Shown here piece after piece: positions 1-7,471 of a stretch of DNA of 16,934 bases. The DNA lies in NCBI GenBank assembly GCA_964534955.1, contig CAZHRR010000044.1, positions 1-16,934 of the forward strand, in the 5' to 3' direction. Each line of letters begins with the position of its first letter. Within the stretch, counting starts at the first letter, position 1. The notes beneath the pieces are model-generated. The model was not told the origin of the DNA. It saw nothing but the letters and a program-made list of their open reading frames with translations, and did no database searches. The position numbers and the translations under genes were made by a program. This DNA comes from UBA2128 sp964534955 (GTDB taxonomy: Bacteria; Fidelibacterota; Marinisomatia; Marinisomatales; UBA2128).

Positions 1-53
1 TTCATTAATATTGTATGTTACAAGATTCTATTGGTCATTTTCGGGGGAACTCC

Positions 54-1595
54 TTAAACTTGATCAGTCGCAACTTGATCAGTCACATCTTCACCTGACT
101 TTTTAGAAATGAAGCGGTATTCGTCGGGTCCCATCCCTTCATCCGATTCAATACCGATGTGGACAAAATTCTTCCACATGAAATTTCGCATCACCTTTTT
201 CTTTGAGTTATTGAGGTACTGTTTCAGTGAAGGATGTACAATCAACTTTAAACGAAAATCGCGGTTATTTTTACGGAAAGTACGAAGCCAGTTGTCAATT
301 CTGCTAATTACAGTATCTTTAGAGGCTACTCGTCCGCTTCCATGGCAAGTAGGGCACTCTTCACTAAGCGTGTGCAGAAGAGAGAGCCGGATGCGCTGAC
401 GTGTCATTTCCAGCAAGCCAAAGTCGCTGATGGGGGACACTGCCACCTTGGCACGGTCCTTTCGCAGTTCGCGTCGAAGTTCATGAAAAATTCGCTTTTT
501 ATTACCACCACGATGCATATCGATGAAGTCGATTACTATTAGTCCGCCAATGTCTCTCAGCCGGAGTTGCCGGGCAGCTTCTCGAGCGGCTTCCAGGTTA
601 ATTTTCAATGAATTTTCCTCATGAGCTCGTTTACCTACAAAGCGGCCACTATTTACATCGATTACTACCATTGCCTCTGTGTGTTCAATGATAAGATAAG
701 CACCGCTTTTCAACCAGACACGACGCCGTAAGGATTTCTCAATTTCTTTCTCAATACCTTCTTTAAGAAATAGAGGCACCCGGCCTTTGTGTAGTTCAAG
801 GCGGGAGACCATTGAAGGTGAGATATTCTGAAGATGGTGCTGAAGACGACGGTAAAGTTTACGGGAATCAAATACAACTTTATCCACATCTGATGTTAAT
901 AAATCCCGGATCACAGTGGAGACAGTTTCTAAGTCTTCGTGAACCAGAGCGGGAGAAGGGAGATTGTCAGCTTTAGCTTGCAAAGATTGCCAGTTTTTAA
1001 GCAGTGTATCCAAATCTTTTTTCAGCAGGCGATCACTCTTACCTTCAGCCTCTGTGCGGGCAATAACACCCACGTTTTTAGGGATCAAATTCCTAATGGA
1101 TTTTCTTAACCGCCGCTTTTCGTATTTGTCCCATATTTTTTTAGAGATTCCTACAAAGTTGGCATTTGGTACAAGTACAACAAGATGCCCCGGTATGGCT
1201 AAATTGGTGGTTACTCTGGGTCCTTTCCCTGAGAAAGGTTCTTTGATTACCTGTACAAGGATATCCTGACCTGTTCGCAGATCAACCTGGATTTCCTTTG
1301 TTGTTGCTCCGTTTTTTCTCTTACCCTCATCTTCTTCTTCAGAAGTTGAAGCGTCCCGAAGAAGTTCTGGATTGCTTATCTCTGAAAAAGGGAGGAAGGC
1401 ATTAATATCGTATCCAATATCTACAAATGCAGCCTGCATGCCGGGTATCACATTTTCTACTTTTCCTTTGTAAATGTTACCAACCAAGCTTTCCTGATCA
1501 GGCTTCTCAATGTAAATCTCCACCAGTTTTCCGTCTTCCTTAATGGAGATCCGACGTTCACTAGCGGTTTCGCTAACAAATACTTCTTTGCTCAT
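54..1595 (-). CDS. rng: Ribonuclease G/E family endoribonuclease (RNase G-like)
   Basis: Predicted single-strand-specific endoribonuclease that acts in 5S/16S rRNA maturation and mRNA decay. The 513-residue length is close to E. coli RNase G and lacks the long C-terminal scaffold of RNase E. An S1 RNA-binding region covers about residues 37-135 and contains a charged insertion (about 80-100, SEEEDEGKRK). The catalytic core shows both metal-binding aspartates: D313 in IDVNSG and D356 in VIDFIDM. The zinc-link motif CPTC is at 414-417, so all hallmark residues are present. The start is supported by GGAG on the minus strand (1606-1609), 10 bases upstream of the ATG. The gene is divergent from metH. 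The last codons carry a 15-base tandem duplication (DQVATDQV). Family assignment is firm; RNase G rather than a short RNase E is inferred from length. Confidence 0.93.
   Translation of the reverse strand: MSKEVFVSETASERRISIKEDGKLVEIYIEKPDQESLVGNIYKGKVENVIPGMQAAFVDIGYDINAFLPFSEISNPELLRDASTSEEEDEGKRKNGATTKEIQVDLRTGQDILVQVIKEPFSGKGPRVTTNLAIPGHLVVLVPNANFVGISKKIWDKYEKRRLRKSIRNLIPKNVGVIARTEAEGKSDRLLKKDLDTLLKNWQSLQAKADNLPSPALVHEDLETVSTVIRDLLTSDVDKVVFDSRKLYRRLQHHLQNISPSMVSRLELHKGRVPLFLKEGIEKEIEKSLRRRVWLKSGAYLIIEHTEAMVVIDVNSGRFVGKRAHEENSLKINLEAAREAARQLRLRDIGGLIVIDFIDMHRGGNKKRIFHELRRELRKDRAKVAVSPISDFGLLEMTRQRIRLSLLHTLSEECPTCHGSGRVASKDTVISRIDNWLRTFRKNNRDFRLKLIVHPSLKQYLNNSKKKVMRNFMWKNFVHIGIESDEGMGPDEYRFISKKSGEDVTDQVATDQV
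57..86. repeat. 15-bp tandem duplication at the RNase G 3' end
   Basis: Two adjacent 15-base units (57-71 and 72-86) differ at one base (G70 versus A85). They encode the repeated DQV ending of RNase G and keep the frame. This looks like a small slippage or duplication event in a non-conserved tail. Confidence 0.8.
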
Positions 1596-2000
1596 AAATG
1601 AATTACTCCTTCACATCTTCATGTTGCTATCTTAGACGCAATAATAGTGTTGCGCTTTTATTGTATACGAGCGCACTTAGTCGAAGAGAAAAACTCTACT
1701 CCGACAGGCTATGTCTGCTCGTTTTTCCACGGCGTTTCTTTTAGGTAACGCCAATCTGACGTTTATTTTACGTTAGTCAGTATGGAGGGAATTGAGGGAG
1801 GAGTATGGGGAAAAATCTTCTCTGTTTCTTATGAATCCGCAGAAATTTCAATTCTTATTGAAAACTATTTTCTTAAAACCTTCCTTAAATCCTTCCAATG
1901 CCAAAGCTACATTTAATCTTTCATCTTCCAAAGTTATTTATCACCCTTAACTTTAAATAAATAAGTTTCGCTTATACTCATATTTTACTTAAACTCCTCA
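1596..2000. other. Divergent intergenic region between RNase G gene and metH
   Basis: This stretch has no credible gene. The left part would be the RNase G leader on the minus strand. It contains possible small hairpins: GGCGTT 1731-1736 with AACGCC 1747-1752, and CTGAC 1756-1760 with GTCAG 1776-1780. The section 1672-1710 (GTCGAAGAGAAAAACTCTAC followed by TCCGACAGGCT) has the look of a dispersed intergenic repeat, although no second copy is in the window. From about 1800 to 1985 it is A+T-rich with nothing recognisable except a candidate -10 box for metH. Confidence 0.5.
1973..1978 (+). promoter_or_regulatory. Candidate -10 box for metH leader
   Basis: TATACT at 1973-1978 would place transcription start near 1985, about 16 bases before the first stem of the riboswitch at 2001. 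No good -35 hexamer is seen at the usual spacing, only A+T-rich sequence such as TTTAAA. The call therefore rests mainly on position relative to the riboswitch. Confidence 0.4.
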
Positions 2001-2050
2001 GTCGTGATTTGGGCCCTATTGCCGCGACATAAAAAACGGTGCTAAAAAGG
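2001..2050 (+). promoter_or_regulatory. SAM-II-type (or SAM-V-like) S-adenosylmethionine riboswitch aptamer
   Basis: Stem P1 pairs GTCGT (2001-2005) with GCGAC (2024-2028). It is followed by GATTT (2006-2010), a loop ending TATTGC (2017-2022), and a 3' tail with GCTAAAAAGG (2041-2050). These segments match the SAM-II pattern I remember from the metX aptamer: GAUUU, UAUUGC, then GCUAAAAAGG. The pseudoknot can form. In P2a, U2020-G2041, G2021-U2040, C2022-G2039 and C2023-G2038 pair. A second helix pairs CCT 2015-2017 with AGG 2048-2050. The P2a pairs differ from the remembered reference in a compensatory way, which supports structure over chance. It lies directly upstream of metH, a SAM-cycle gene, as expected for feedback control. 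SAM-V shares this core, so the subclass is uncertain. Confidence 0.8.
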
Positions 2051-2055
2051 TTGAC

Positions 2056-2079
2056 AAGCCGGGATGCACCGGCTTTTTT
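2056..2079 (+). terminator. Riboswitch-controlled intrinsic terminator before metH
   Basis: A perfect 7-bp stem pairs AAGCCGG (2056-2062) with CCGGCTT (2069-2075) around a six-base loop. A six-T run follows (2074-2079), ending three bases before the metH ATG. An alternative helix pairs CGGTGC (2037-2042) with GCACCG (2066-2071). It would consume both the P2a strand of the aptamer and the terminator's 3' arm. SAM binding should thus free the terminator, and SAM absence should allow antitermination. Confidence 0.82.
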
Positions 2080-2082
2080 GCT

Positions 2083-5000
2083 ATGAAGAACATAAAAGAA
2101 ATACTTGCTGAAAAAATCCTGGTTATGGATGGTGCCATGGGGACTATGGTGCAGTCATACGGGTTAAAAGAGTCTGATTTCCGCGGAGAGCGATTTCTAA
2201 ACCATTCTTTAGATCTAAAGGGGAATAACGATATACTGAATCTCTCAAAACCGGATGTAGTAGCTGATATTCATCAGGCATATCTTGAAGCAGGTGCGGA
2301 TGTGTTGGAAACCAATACGTTCAATGCCAATAGCATTTCTCAGAAAGACTATGGAACTGAGGACTTAGTGTATGAGATAAATGTTGAAGCGGCACGGATA
2401 GCCCGGAATTGTGTCGAAGATTTCACGATGCAAAACCCTCAAAAGCCGAGGATTGTGGCCGGAGCTTTGGGTCCTACTAACAGAACTGCCTCTCTCTCCC
2501 CAGATGTAAACGACCCCGGTTACCGCAATGTAATATTTAATGATCTTGTTACTGCTTACAATGATCAGGCTCGAGGTTTGGTGGATGGCGGTGTGGACAT
2601 TATTCTCATTGAAACTGTGTTTGATACCCTTAACTGTAAAGCGGCACTTTTTGCAGTACGTCAGCTCTTGGATAGTCGCAACGAAGATATTCCGGTGATG
2701 GTTTCCGGCACGATCACTGATGCCAGCGGGCGGACGCTCTCTGGTCAGACAGTGGAGGCCTTCTGGCACTCTGTCCGTCACGGAGATTTGCTGGCAATTG
2801 GATTGAACTGCGCTCTGGGTGCTGATCAGATACGGCCCCATCTTGATGCACTTTCTTCTGTTGCAGACATTTTTACGTTCGTCTATCCAAATGCAGGTAT
2901 ACCTAACGAGTTGGGCGAATATGATGAAACTCCCGAACAGTTGGCTAATACCATCGAGGAATTTGCTTTAAGCGGACTGGTGAATATGGTGGGCGGCTGC
3001 TGTGGGACAACGCCTGACCACATTAGGGCTATAGTGGAAGCAGTGGAAAATATACAGCCTCGTAAGGTACCAGAGCTGGAATCGTATACTCGCCTGAGCG
3101 GGCTGGAACCGGTCACCATCCGTCCAGAGAGTAATTTCGTAAACGTGGGAGAGCGGACCAACGTAGCAGGTTCAGCGAAATTCCGGAGACTGATATCAGA
3201 AGGAAATTATGAAGAGGCGCTGAGCGTAGCCCGCCAGCAAATCGAGAACGGTGCCCAGATTATTGATGTCAATATGGACGAGGGCTTACTCGATTCTGAA
3301 GCTGCCTTGGAGACATTCCTGCGGCTTATCGCAACTGAGCCGGACATTGCCAAAGTGCCGGTAATGATTGACTCTTCAAAGTGGTCAGTCATTGAAACCG
3401 GGCTGAAAAACATTCAAGGAAAGGGTATCGTCAATTCTATCTCGCTTAAAGAGGGAGAGGAAGAATTTATTCGGCAAGCGAAACTTGTCCGGCGGTATGG
3501 AGCGGCTGTCATCGTTATGGCTTTTGACGAGAAAGGCCAAGCGGAAACATACGAACGGAAAGTTCAAATTTGTAGTCGTGCCTACCGTATTCTCATTGAG
3601 AAAGCAGGTTTTCTACCTGAGGACATCATTTTCGATCCCAACATTTTCGCCGTAGCAACTGGCATTACAGAGCACAATGAGTATGCACGTGCTTATATTG
3701 AAGCTGCCCGCACTATCAAAGAGACATTGCAGGGAGTACATGTGAGCGGCGGAGTGAGCAATCTCTCCTTTTCCTTTCGCGGCAACAACGCCATCAGAGA
3801 GGCGATGCATTCCTGTTTCCTTTATCATGCCGTTCAAGCTGGGATGGATATGGGTATTGTGAATGCAGGGCAGTTAGCTGTCTATGATGATATTGATCCA
3901 GAACTCCGGGAAAGGATTGAAGATGTCCTGTTCAACCGCCGAAAGGATGCTACAGAGCGATTGGTGGAAGTTGCTGAGCAATATCGCGGAAAGAAGAGGA
4001 AAAGAGAGCAGGATCCAGTGTGGAGGACGTTGCCCGTTGAAAAGCGGTTGGAGTTCTCACTTATTGAGGGTTTTACCGATTTTATTGAGGTTGATACCGA
4101 AGAAGCCCGGCATAAATATGATCGACCGATTCAAGTGATTGAGGGACCTCTTATGGACGGGATGAACAAAGTTGGTGACCTTTTCGGTTCTGGAAAGATG
4201 TTTCTGCCTCAGGTTGTAAAAAGTGCTCGGGTGATGAAGAAAGCTGTGGGGTATCTCTTGCCGTTCATAGAAGATGAACAGGAACAAGCTGGATTGTCAA
4301 CTTTCTCTAAAGGAACAATTGTACTCTCTACAGTGAAGGGGGATGTCCACGATATTGGAAAGAATATCGTCGGTGTTGTTCTGGGATGTAATGGATATGA
4401 TGTGATTGATCTGGGTGTTATGGTACCAGTGGACAAGATTCTGAGTACCGCAAAGAAGGCAAGAGCAGACATTATTGGCCTTTCCGGGCTGATTACTCCC
4501 AGTCTGGAAGAGATGGTACACGTAGCGAAAGAGATGGAGCGGGAAAGTTTTGAGATTCCTTTGCTAATAGGAGGTGCTACCACAAGCAGGAAACATACAG
4601 CGGTGAAGATTGAAGAGAACTATACCGGCGCTACTATTCATGTGATAGATGCATCTCGTGCTGTGGGAGTCGTCTCTTCGCTGTTGAGTGAGAAAAGGGA
4701 CGATTTTGTTGCAGAGACTCGTGAGGATTTCAAAAAGATCAGAGAATCCCATAAAGCAAGGATAAAAGGTAGTTTGGTTCTTTCTTTGGATGATGCAAGA
4801 GAACGGAAGAAAAAGATAGACTGGGAAACATACGAGCCACCAGAACCAAATCTTCAGGGGGTTAAGGTGTTTGAAGAATATCCCCTGGATGAGTTGGTGG
4901 ACTACATTGATTGGACACCTTTTTTCCACGCCTGGGAGTTGAGAGGGAAATTTCCCGTAATTCTGAATAATTCAAAATACGGAGAGGAAGCAAAAATGCT

Positions 5001-5619
5001 TTATGAAGATGGCCGGAAATTGCTGAAAAAGATTATTTCCGAAAAACAGCTCACAGCAAAAGCTGTTATAGGGTTTTTCTCTGCTCGTGCTGAATGTGAA
5101 ACAGTTTATCTGGAGAATGCTGAATTCCATTTCCCACGGCAATTGGTTAACAAAGGTCCAGATAAGCCAAACTATTGTCTTGCGGACTTTATTGCTCCTC
5201 AGGATGATTGGCTGGGATTTTTCGCTGTGACTGCCGGTCATGGTCTAGTCGAACTGGTAAAGGAGTTCGAAGGACAGGATGATGATTATAATGCCATCAT
5301 GGCAAAGGTTCTAGCCGATCGTATGGCGGAAGCGCTTGCCGAGAGAATGCATGAGAGAGTAAGAACAGAATTCTGGGGATACAGCCCTGATGAAAACTTG
5401 GATAGTGAAGCACTGATCAAAGAAAAGTACCGAGGAATTCGTCCCGCACCGGGTTACCCGGCCTGTCCTGATCACGCGGAAAAGGATAGTATTTGGAAGG
5501 TACTAAATGTGGAAACAAACACGGGGATTCAGCTGACGGAAAACTGGGCTATGTTTCCAGCGGCATCTGTGTGCGGGTTGTACTTTTCTCATCCGGAATC
5601 AAAATATTTTAACGTTTAG
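2083..5619 (+). CDS. metH: Cobalamin-dependent methionine synthase, C-terminally shortened
   Basis: Cytosolic enzyme that transfers the methyl group of 5-methyltetrahydrofolate via cob(I)alamin to homocysteine, giving methionine. All four modules are visible in the E. coli order. The homocysteine domain has zinc ligands C243 and C306/C307 (GGCCGTT). The methyltetrahydrofolate (pterin) domain follows at about 345-620 (VNVGERTNVAGS). The B12 domain carries DVHDIGKN with axial H756. The AdoMet reactivation domain carries RPAPGYPACP, with R1120. The protein is 1178 residues and ends at SKYFNV. The E. coli enzyme continues about 35 residues beyond the equivalent point (1227 total), and no frame downstream restores that tail. 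The start is fixed by the homologous N-terminus, but it lies three bases after a terminator U-tract with no Shine-Dalgarno close by. Control is by the SAM-II riboswitch upstream. Confidence 0.97.
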   Translation: MKNIKEILAEKILVMDGAMGTMVQSYGLKESDFRGERFLNHSLDLKGNNDILNLSKPDVVADIHQAYLEAGADVLETNTFNANSISQKDYGTEDLVYEINVEAARIARNCVEDFTMQNPQKPRIVAGALGPTNRTASLSPDVNDPGYRNVIFNDLVTAYNDQARGLVDGGVDIILIETVFDTLNCKAALFAVRQLLDSRNEDIPVMVSGTITDASGRTLSGQTVEAFWHSVRHGDLLAIGLNCALGADQIRPHLDALSSVADIFTFVYPNAGIPNELGEYDETPEQLANTIEEFALSGLVNMVGGCCGTTPDHIRAIVEAVENIQPRKVPELESYTRLSGLEPVTIRPESNFVNVGERTNVAGSAKFRRLISEGNYEEALSVARQQIENGAQIIDVNMDEGLLDSEAALETFLRLIATEPDIAKVPVMIDSSKWSVIETGLKNIQGKGIVNSISLKEGEEEFIRQAKLVRRYGAAVIVMAFDEKGQAETYERKVQICSRAYRILIEKAGFLPEDIIFDPNIFAVATGITEHNEYARAYIEAARTIKETLQGVHVSGGVSNLSFSFRGNNAIREAMHSCFLYHAVQAGMDMGIVNAGQLAVYDDIDPELRERIEDVLFNRRKDATERLVEVAEQYRGKKRKREQDPVWRTLPVEKRLEFSLIEGFTDFIEVDTEEARHKYDRPIQVIEGPLMDGMNKVGDLFGSGKMFLPQVVKSARVMKKAVGYLLPFIEDEQEQAGLSTFSKGTIVLSTVKGDVHDIGKNIVGVVLGCNGYDVIDLGVMVPVDKILSTAKKARADIIGLSGLITPSLEEMVHVAKEMERESFEIPLLIGGATTSRKHTAVKIEENYTGATIHVIDASRAVGVVSSLLSEKRDDFVAETREDFKKIRESHKARIKGSLVLSLDDARERKKKIDWETYEPPEPNLQGVKVFEEYPLDELVDYIDWTPFFHAWELRGKFPVILNNSKYGEEAKMLYEDGRKLLKKIISEKQLTAKAVIGFFSARAECETVYLENAEFHFPRQLVNKGPDKPNYCLADFIAPQDDWLGFFAVTAGHGLVELVKEFEGQDDDYNAIMAKVLADRMAEALAERMHERVRTEFWGYSPDENLDSEALIKEKYRGIRPAPGYPACPDHAEKDSIWKVLNVETNTGIQLTENWAMFPAASVCGLYFSHPESKYFNV

Positions 5620-5678
5620 ATTCTCTTAACGAGCGACTTAACACGGACATTCAAATTAATCTGTTGATAGAGATATTA

Positions 5679-5717
5679 GTTTGCAATGTGCTACACATTG
5701 TGTAGTTTATCGCAAAC
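5679..5717. promoter_or_regulatory. Operator of nested inverted repeats for the abiE pair
   Basis: Three palindromes overlap just before the abiEi start. GTTTGC (5679-5684) pairs with GCAAAC (5712-5717). CAATGTG (5684-5690) pairs with CACATTG (5694-5700). CTACACA (5691-5697) pairs with TGTGTAG (5699-5705). Characterised AbiEi antitoxins repress their own promoter by binding inverted repeats, so this is the expected autoregulatory site. It ends four bases before the ATG, leaving no room for a Shine-Dalgarno and suggesting a short leader. Confidence 0.7.
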
Positions 5718-5720
5718 ACA

Positions 5721-6524
5721 ATGATACTTCACAAAAAAACTTATAAATACATCAGTAACTATCTGAATAAGATCCGTTCAAGAGGTCGTTATTCCGTCAC
5801 ATTGATAGAATTGAGAGAGCAATTCGATGTTTCGGAAAAAGCGTTACTTCAAAATCTCTACCGCCTTAAATCCAATAATCGAATTGCGCAAATTAGGCGA
5901 GGGTTCTATGTTATTATACCACCACAATACTCTCATAGGGGCATGCTACCCACACCATTGTTCATTGATGACATGATGAAATTTCTGAACAAAAAGTATT
6001 ACGTAGGATTTCTCTCTGCCGCGGCTATACATGGTGCTACGCATCAGCAACTTATGGCCTATCAAGTAGTCACGAAAAAGCCTTCGCTTCGCGATATTCA
6101 GAGTAGGGAATTGGTGATTAGCTTCTTTACGAAAAGTGACTGGGATGAAGATACTATTATACAGAAGAAGACGGAAGTAGGGTACATGAACGTATCATCT
6201 CCTGAATTGACGGCTTTGGACCTTGTTTATTACAGTAGGAAAGTAGGTGGTGTGAACCGGCTTATTCCAGTCTTAGAGGACTTATCTAATGCTATCAAGC
6301 CGTCTAAACTTAACCAAGTAGCCAAGAACTGTCAAACCCCTGTCGTGCAGCGCCTAGGCTACTTACTCAGAGAGATTGGTTGCGAATCGCCCTCTCTTTC
6401 CTTGTGGAAAATTATTGAAAGAAAAAACCTAAAGGCAGTCCCATTGTCATTGGCTCATAGTGACCTTAAGGGAGAATTGGACGAAAAATGGAAGGTTTAT
6501 GTAAATACTGCACTTGATTTATAG
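5721..6524 (+). CDS. abiEi: AbiEi-family antitoxin / transcriptional repressor
   Basis: Predicted antitoxin of a type IV toxin-antitoxin (abortive infection) system. In this family the protein represses its own operon and counteracts AbiEii without binding it stably. The 267 residues begin with a winged-helix region (about 1-65) ending in RRGFYVIIPPQY, the family signature in the wing. A C-terminal domain follows, with YYVGFLSAAAIHGATHQ and SSPELTALDLVYY, typical of AbiEi. The stop codon TAG directly abuts the ATG of the toxin gene (TAGATG), so the pair is translationally coupled. The operator palindromes lie immediately upstream. Base composition is more A+T-rich than in metH, consistent with an acquired module. 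Assignment is by motif reading and the adjacent AbiEii. Confidence 0.88.
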   Translation: MILHKKTYKYISNYLNKIRSRGRYSVTLIELREQFDVSEKALLQNLYRLKSNNRIAQIRRGFYVIIPPQYSHRGMLPTPLFIDDMMKFLNKKYYVGFLSAAAIHGATHQQLMAYQVVTKKPSLRDIQSRELVISFFTKSDWDEDTIIQKKTEVGYMNVSSPELTALDLVYYSRKVGGVNRLIPVLEDLSNAIKPSKLNQVAKNCQTPVVQRLGYLLREIGCESPSLSLWKIIERKNLKAVPLSLAHSDLKGELDEKWKVYVNTALDL

Positions 6525-7312
6525 ATGATTCCACGAAGATATATTGATGAATGGAAGGAGCATGCCCCATGGACCGAAGATTCGCAGGTAGAGCAGGATC
6601 TTATTATGGAAAGGGCTCTAATCGTCCTGTTTTCAGACCCTTTTCTGAAGGATAGACTGGCGTTCAGAGGCGGTACAGCTCTGCACAAGATATTCCTTAA
6701 ACCCCAAGTCAGGTATTCTGAAGACATTGATCTTGTACAGATAAGACCTGAACCCATCTCAGACACTCTGACAGCCATCAGGAAACAAATGAACTTTTTA
6801 GGCAAACCGTCCGTTAAACAGAAGTCAAATAACAATACAGTAGTATTTCGCTTTAAGTCAGAGGTTCCTCCCATCATTAAACTTCGGATCAAGATCGAGA
6901 TAAACTGTAGGGAACATTTTTCAGTGCTGGGTTACAGTACAATTGAACATCAAATCGATAACAGCTGGTTCAGCGGCTCTTGTCATATCATTACTTATGA
7001 GTTAGAGGAACTTCTTGGAAAAAACTGAGAGCCTTGTATCAGCGTAAGAAAGGGCGTGACCTGTTTGACGTCTATCATGCGTTAACCAATCTTGATTTGA
7101 ATACCAATACAGTCATCGAATGCTACAGGGAGTACATGGCTTTTTCAGTAGATAGACCGCCTACCCAAAAACAGTTCATACGAAACATGGACCTGAAAAT
7201 GAGTAACCCAGATTTTCAAGGCGATATATATGCGTTACTGAGACCCGAAGTGAAATACAATCAGCGGGAAGCATATGATCTGATAAGGACTGAATTAATA
7301 GAAAGGATTTAA
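6525..7312 (+). CDS. abiEii: AbiEii-family nucleotidyltransferase toxin, split by -1 frameshift at A AAA AAC
   Basis: Predicted toxin with a DNA polymerase beta-like nucleotidyltransferase fold, partner of the upstream AbiEi. Frame 1 (6525-7028, 167 residues) holds the catalytic signature FRGGTALHKIFL, then YSEDIDL with D67 and D69, and ends ELLGKN before TGA. The conserved third motif continues in the -1 frame as LRALYQRKKGRDLFD, and that frame runs to 7312. Reading AAA AAA CTG instead of AAA AAC TGA joins the halves without losing a residue (LLGKKLRALYQRKKGRD), giving about 262 residues, normal for the family. The second half has no independent start signal and would be non-functional alone. 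Either programmed frameshifting, a one-base indel mutation or a homopolymer sequencing error explains it; the sequence alone cannot decide. Confidence 0.8.
7005..7025 (+). promoter_or_regulatory. Candidate -1 ribosomal frameshift site in abiEii
   Basis: The heptamer A AAA AAC (7019-7025) is in register with the zero frame (GGA AAA AAC TGA), with a stop immediately after. GAGGAA (7005-7010) resembles a Shine-Dalgarno. It lies about nine bases upstream, a spacing like the stimulator in dnaX-type sites. No convincing stimulatory hairpin was found downstream. The residues concerned are conserved in the protein family, which could produce this arrangement by chance. Confidence 0.4.
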
Positions 7313-7400
7313 TTGAGAAGCGCAATTATTACAGTATCAGAGGGATCGAATAATTCATCTGGAGCTCGATTATCCCACTTGACCTGATCATACTACGAAG

Positions 7401-7446
7401 GATGGCATCAGTCTGCGGATGGTATTTCTCACATCCTGATGCCATC
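7401..7446. repeat. Perfect 11-bp inverted repeat downstream of abiEii
   Basis: GATGGCATCAG (7401-7411) and CTGATGCCATC (7436-7446) are perfectly complementary around a 24-base spacer. The spacer itself can pair GGATG (7417-7421) with CATCC (7432-7436). Only a mixed pyrimidine tract (TATTTCTCTG) follows, so it is a weak terminator candidate. It might instead be a leader hairpin of the next gene or a border of the abiE module. Confidence 0.7.
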
Positions 7447-7471
7447 TATTTCTCTGTAGGGAAAAGTCAAA

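Noticed and set aside
1..53. Start of another minus-strand gene (AAGGAG then ATG at 35-37)
   Set aside because: The frame closes after six codons, so no coding region can be supported at the left edge.
2056..2079. Ordinary terminator of an upstream transcript
   Set aside because: The gene to the left is on the opposite strand, and the hairpin is linked to an aptamer and an exact antiterminator pairing.
7034..7312. Independent gene starting at TTG 7034
   Set aside because: It has no ribosome site and begins in the middle of a conserved AbiEii motif; it is the second half of the toxin.
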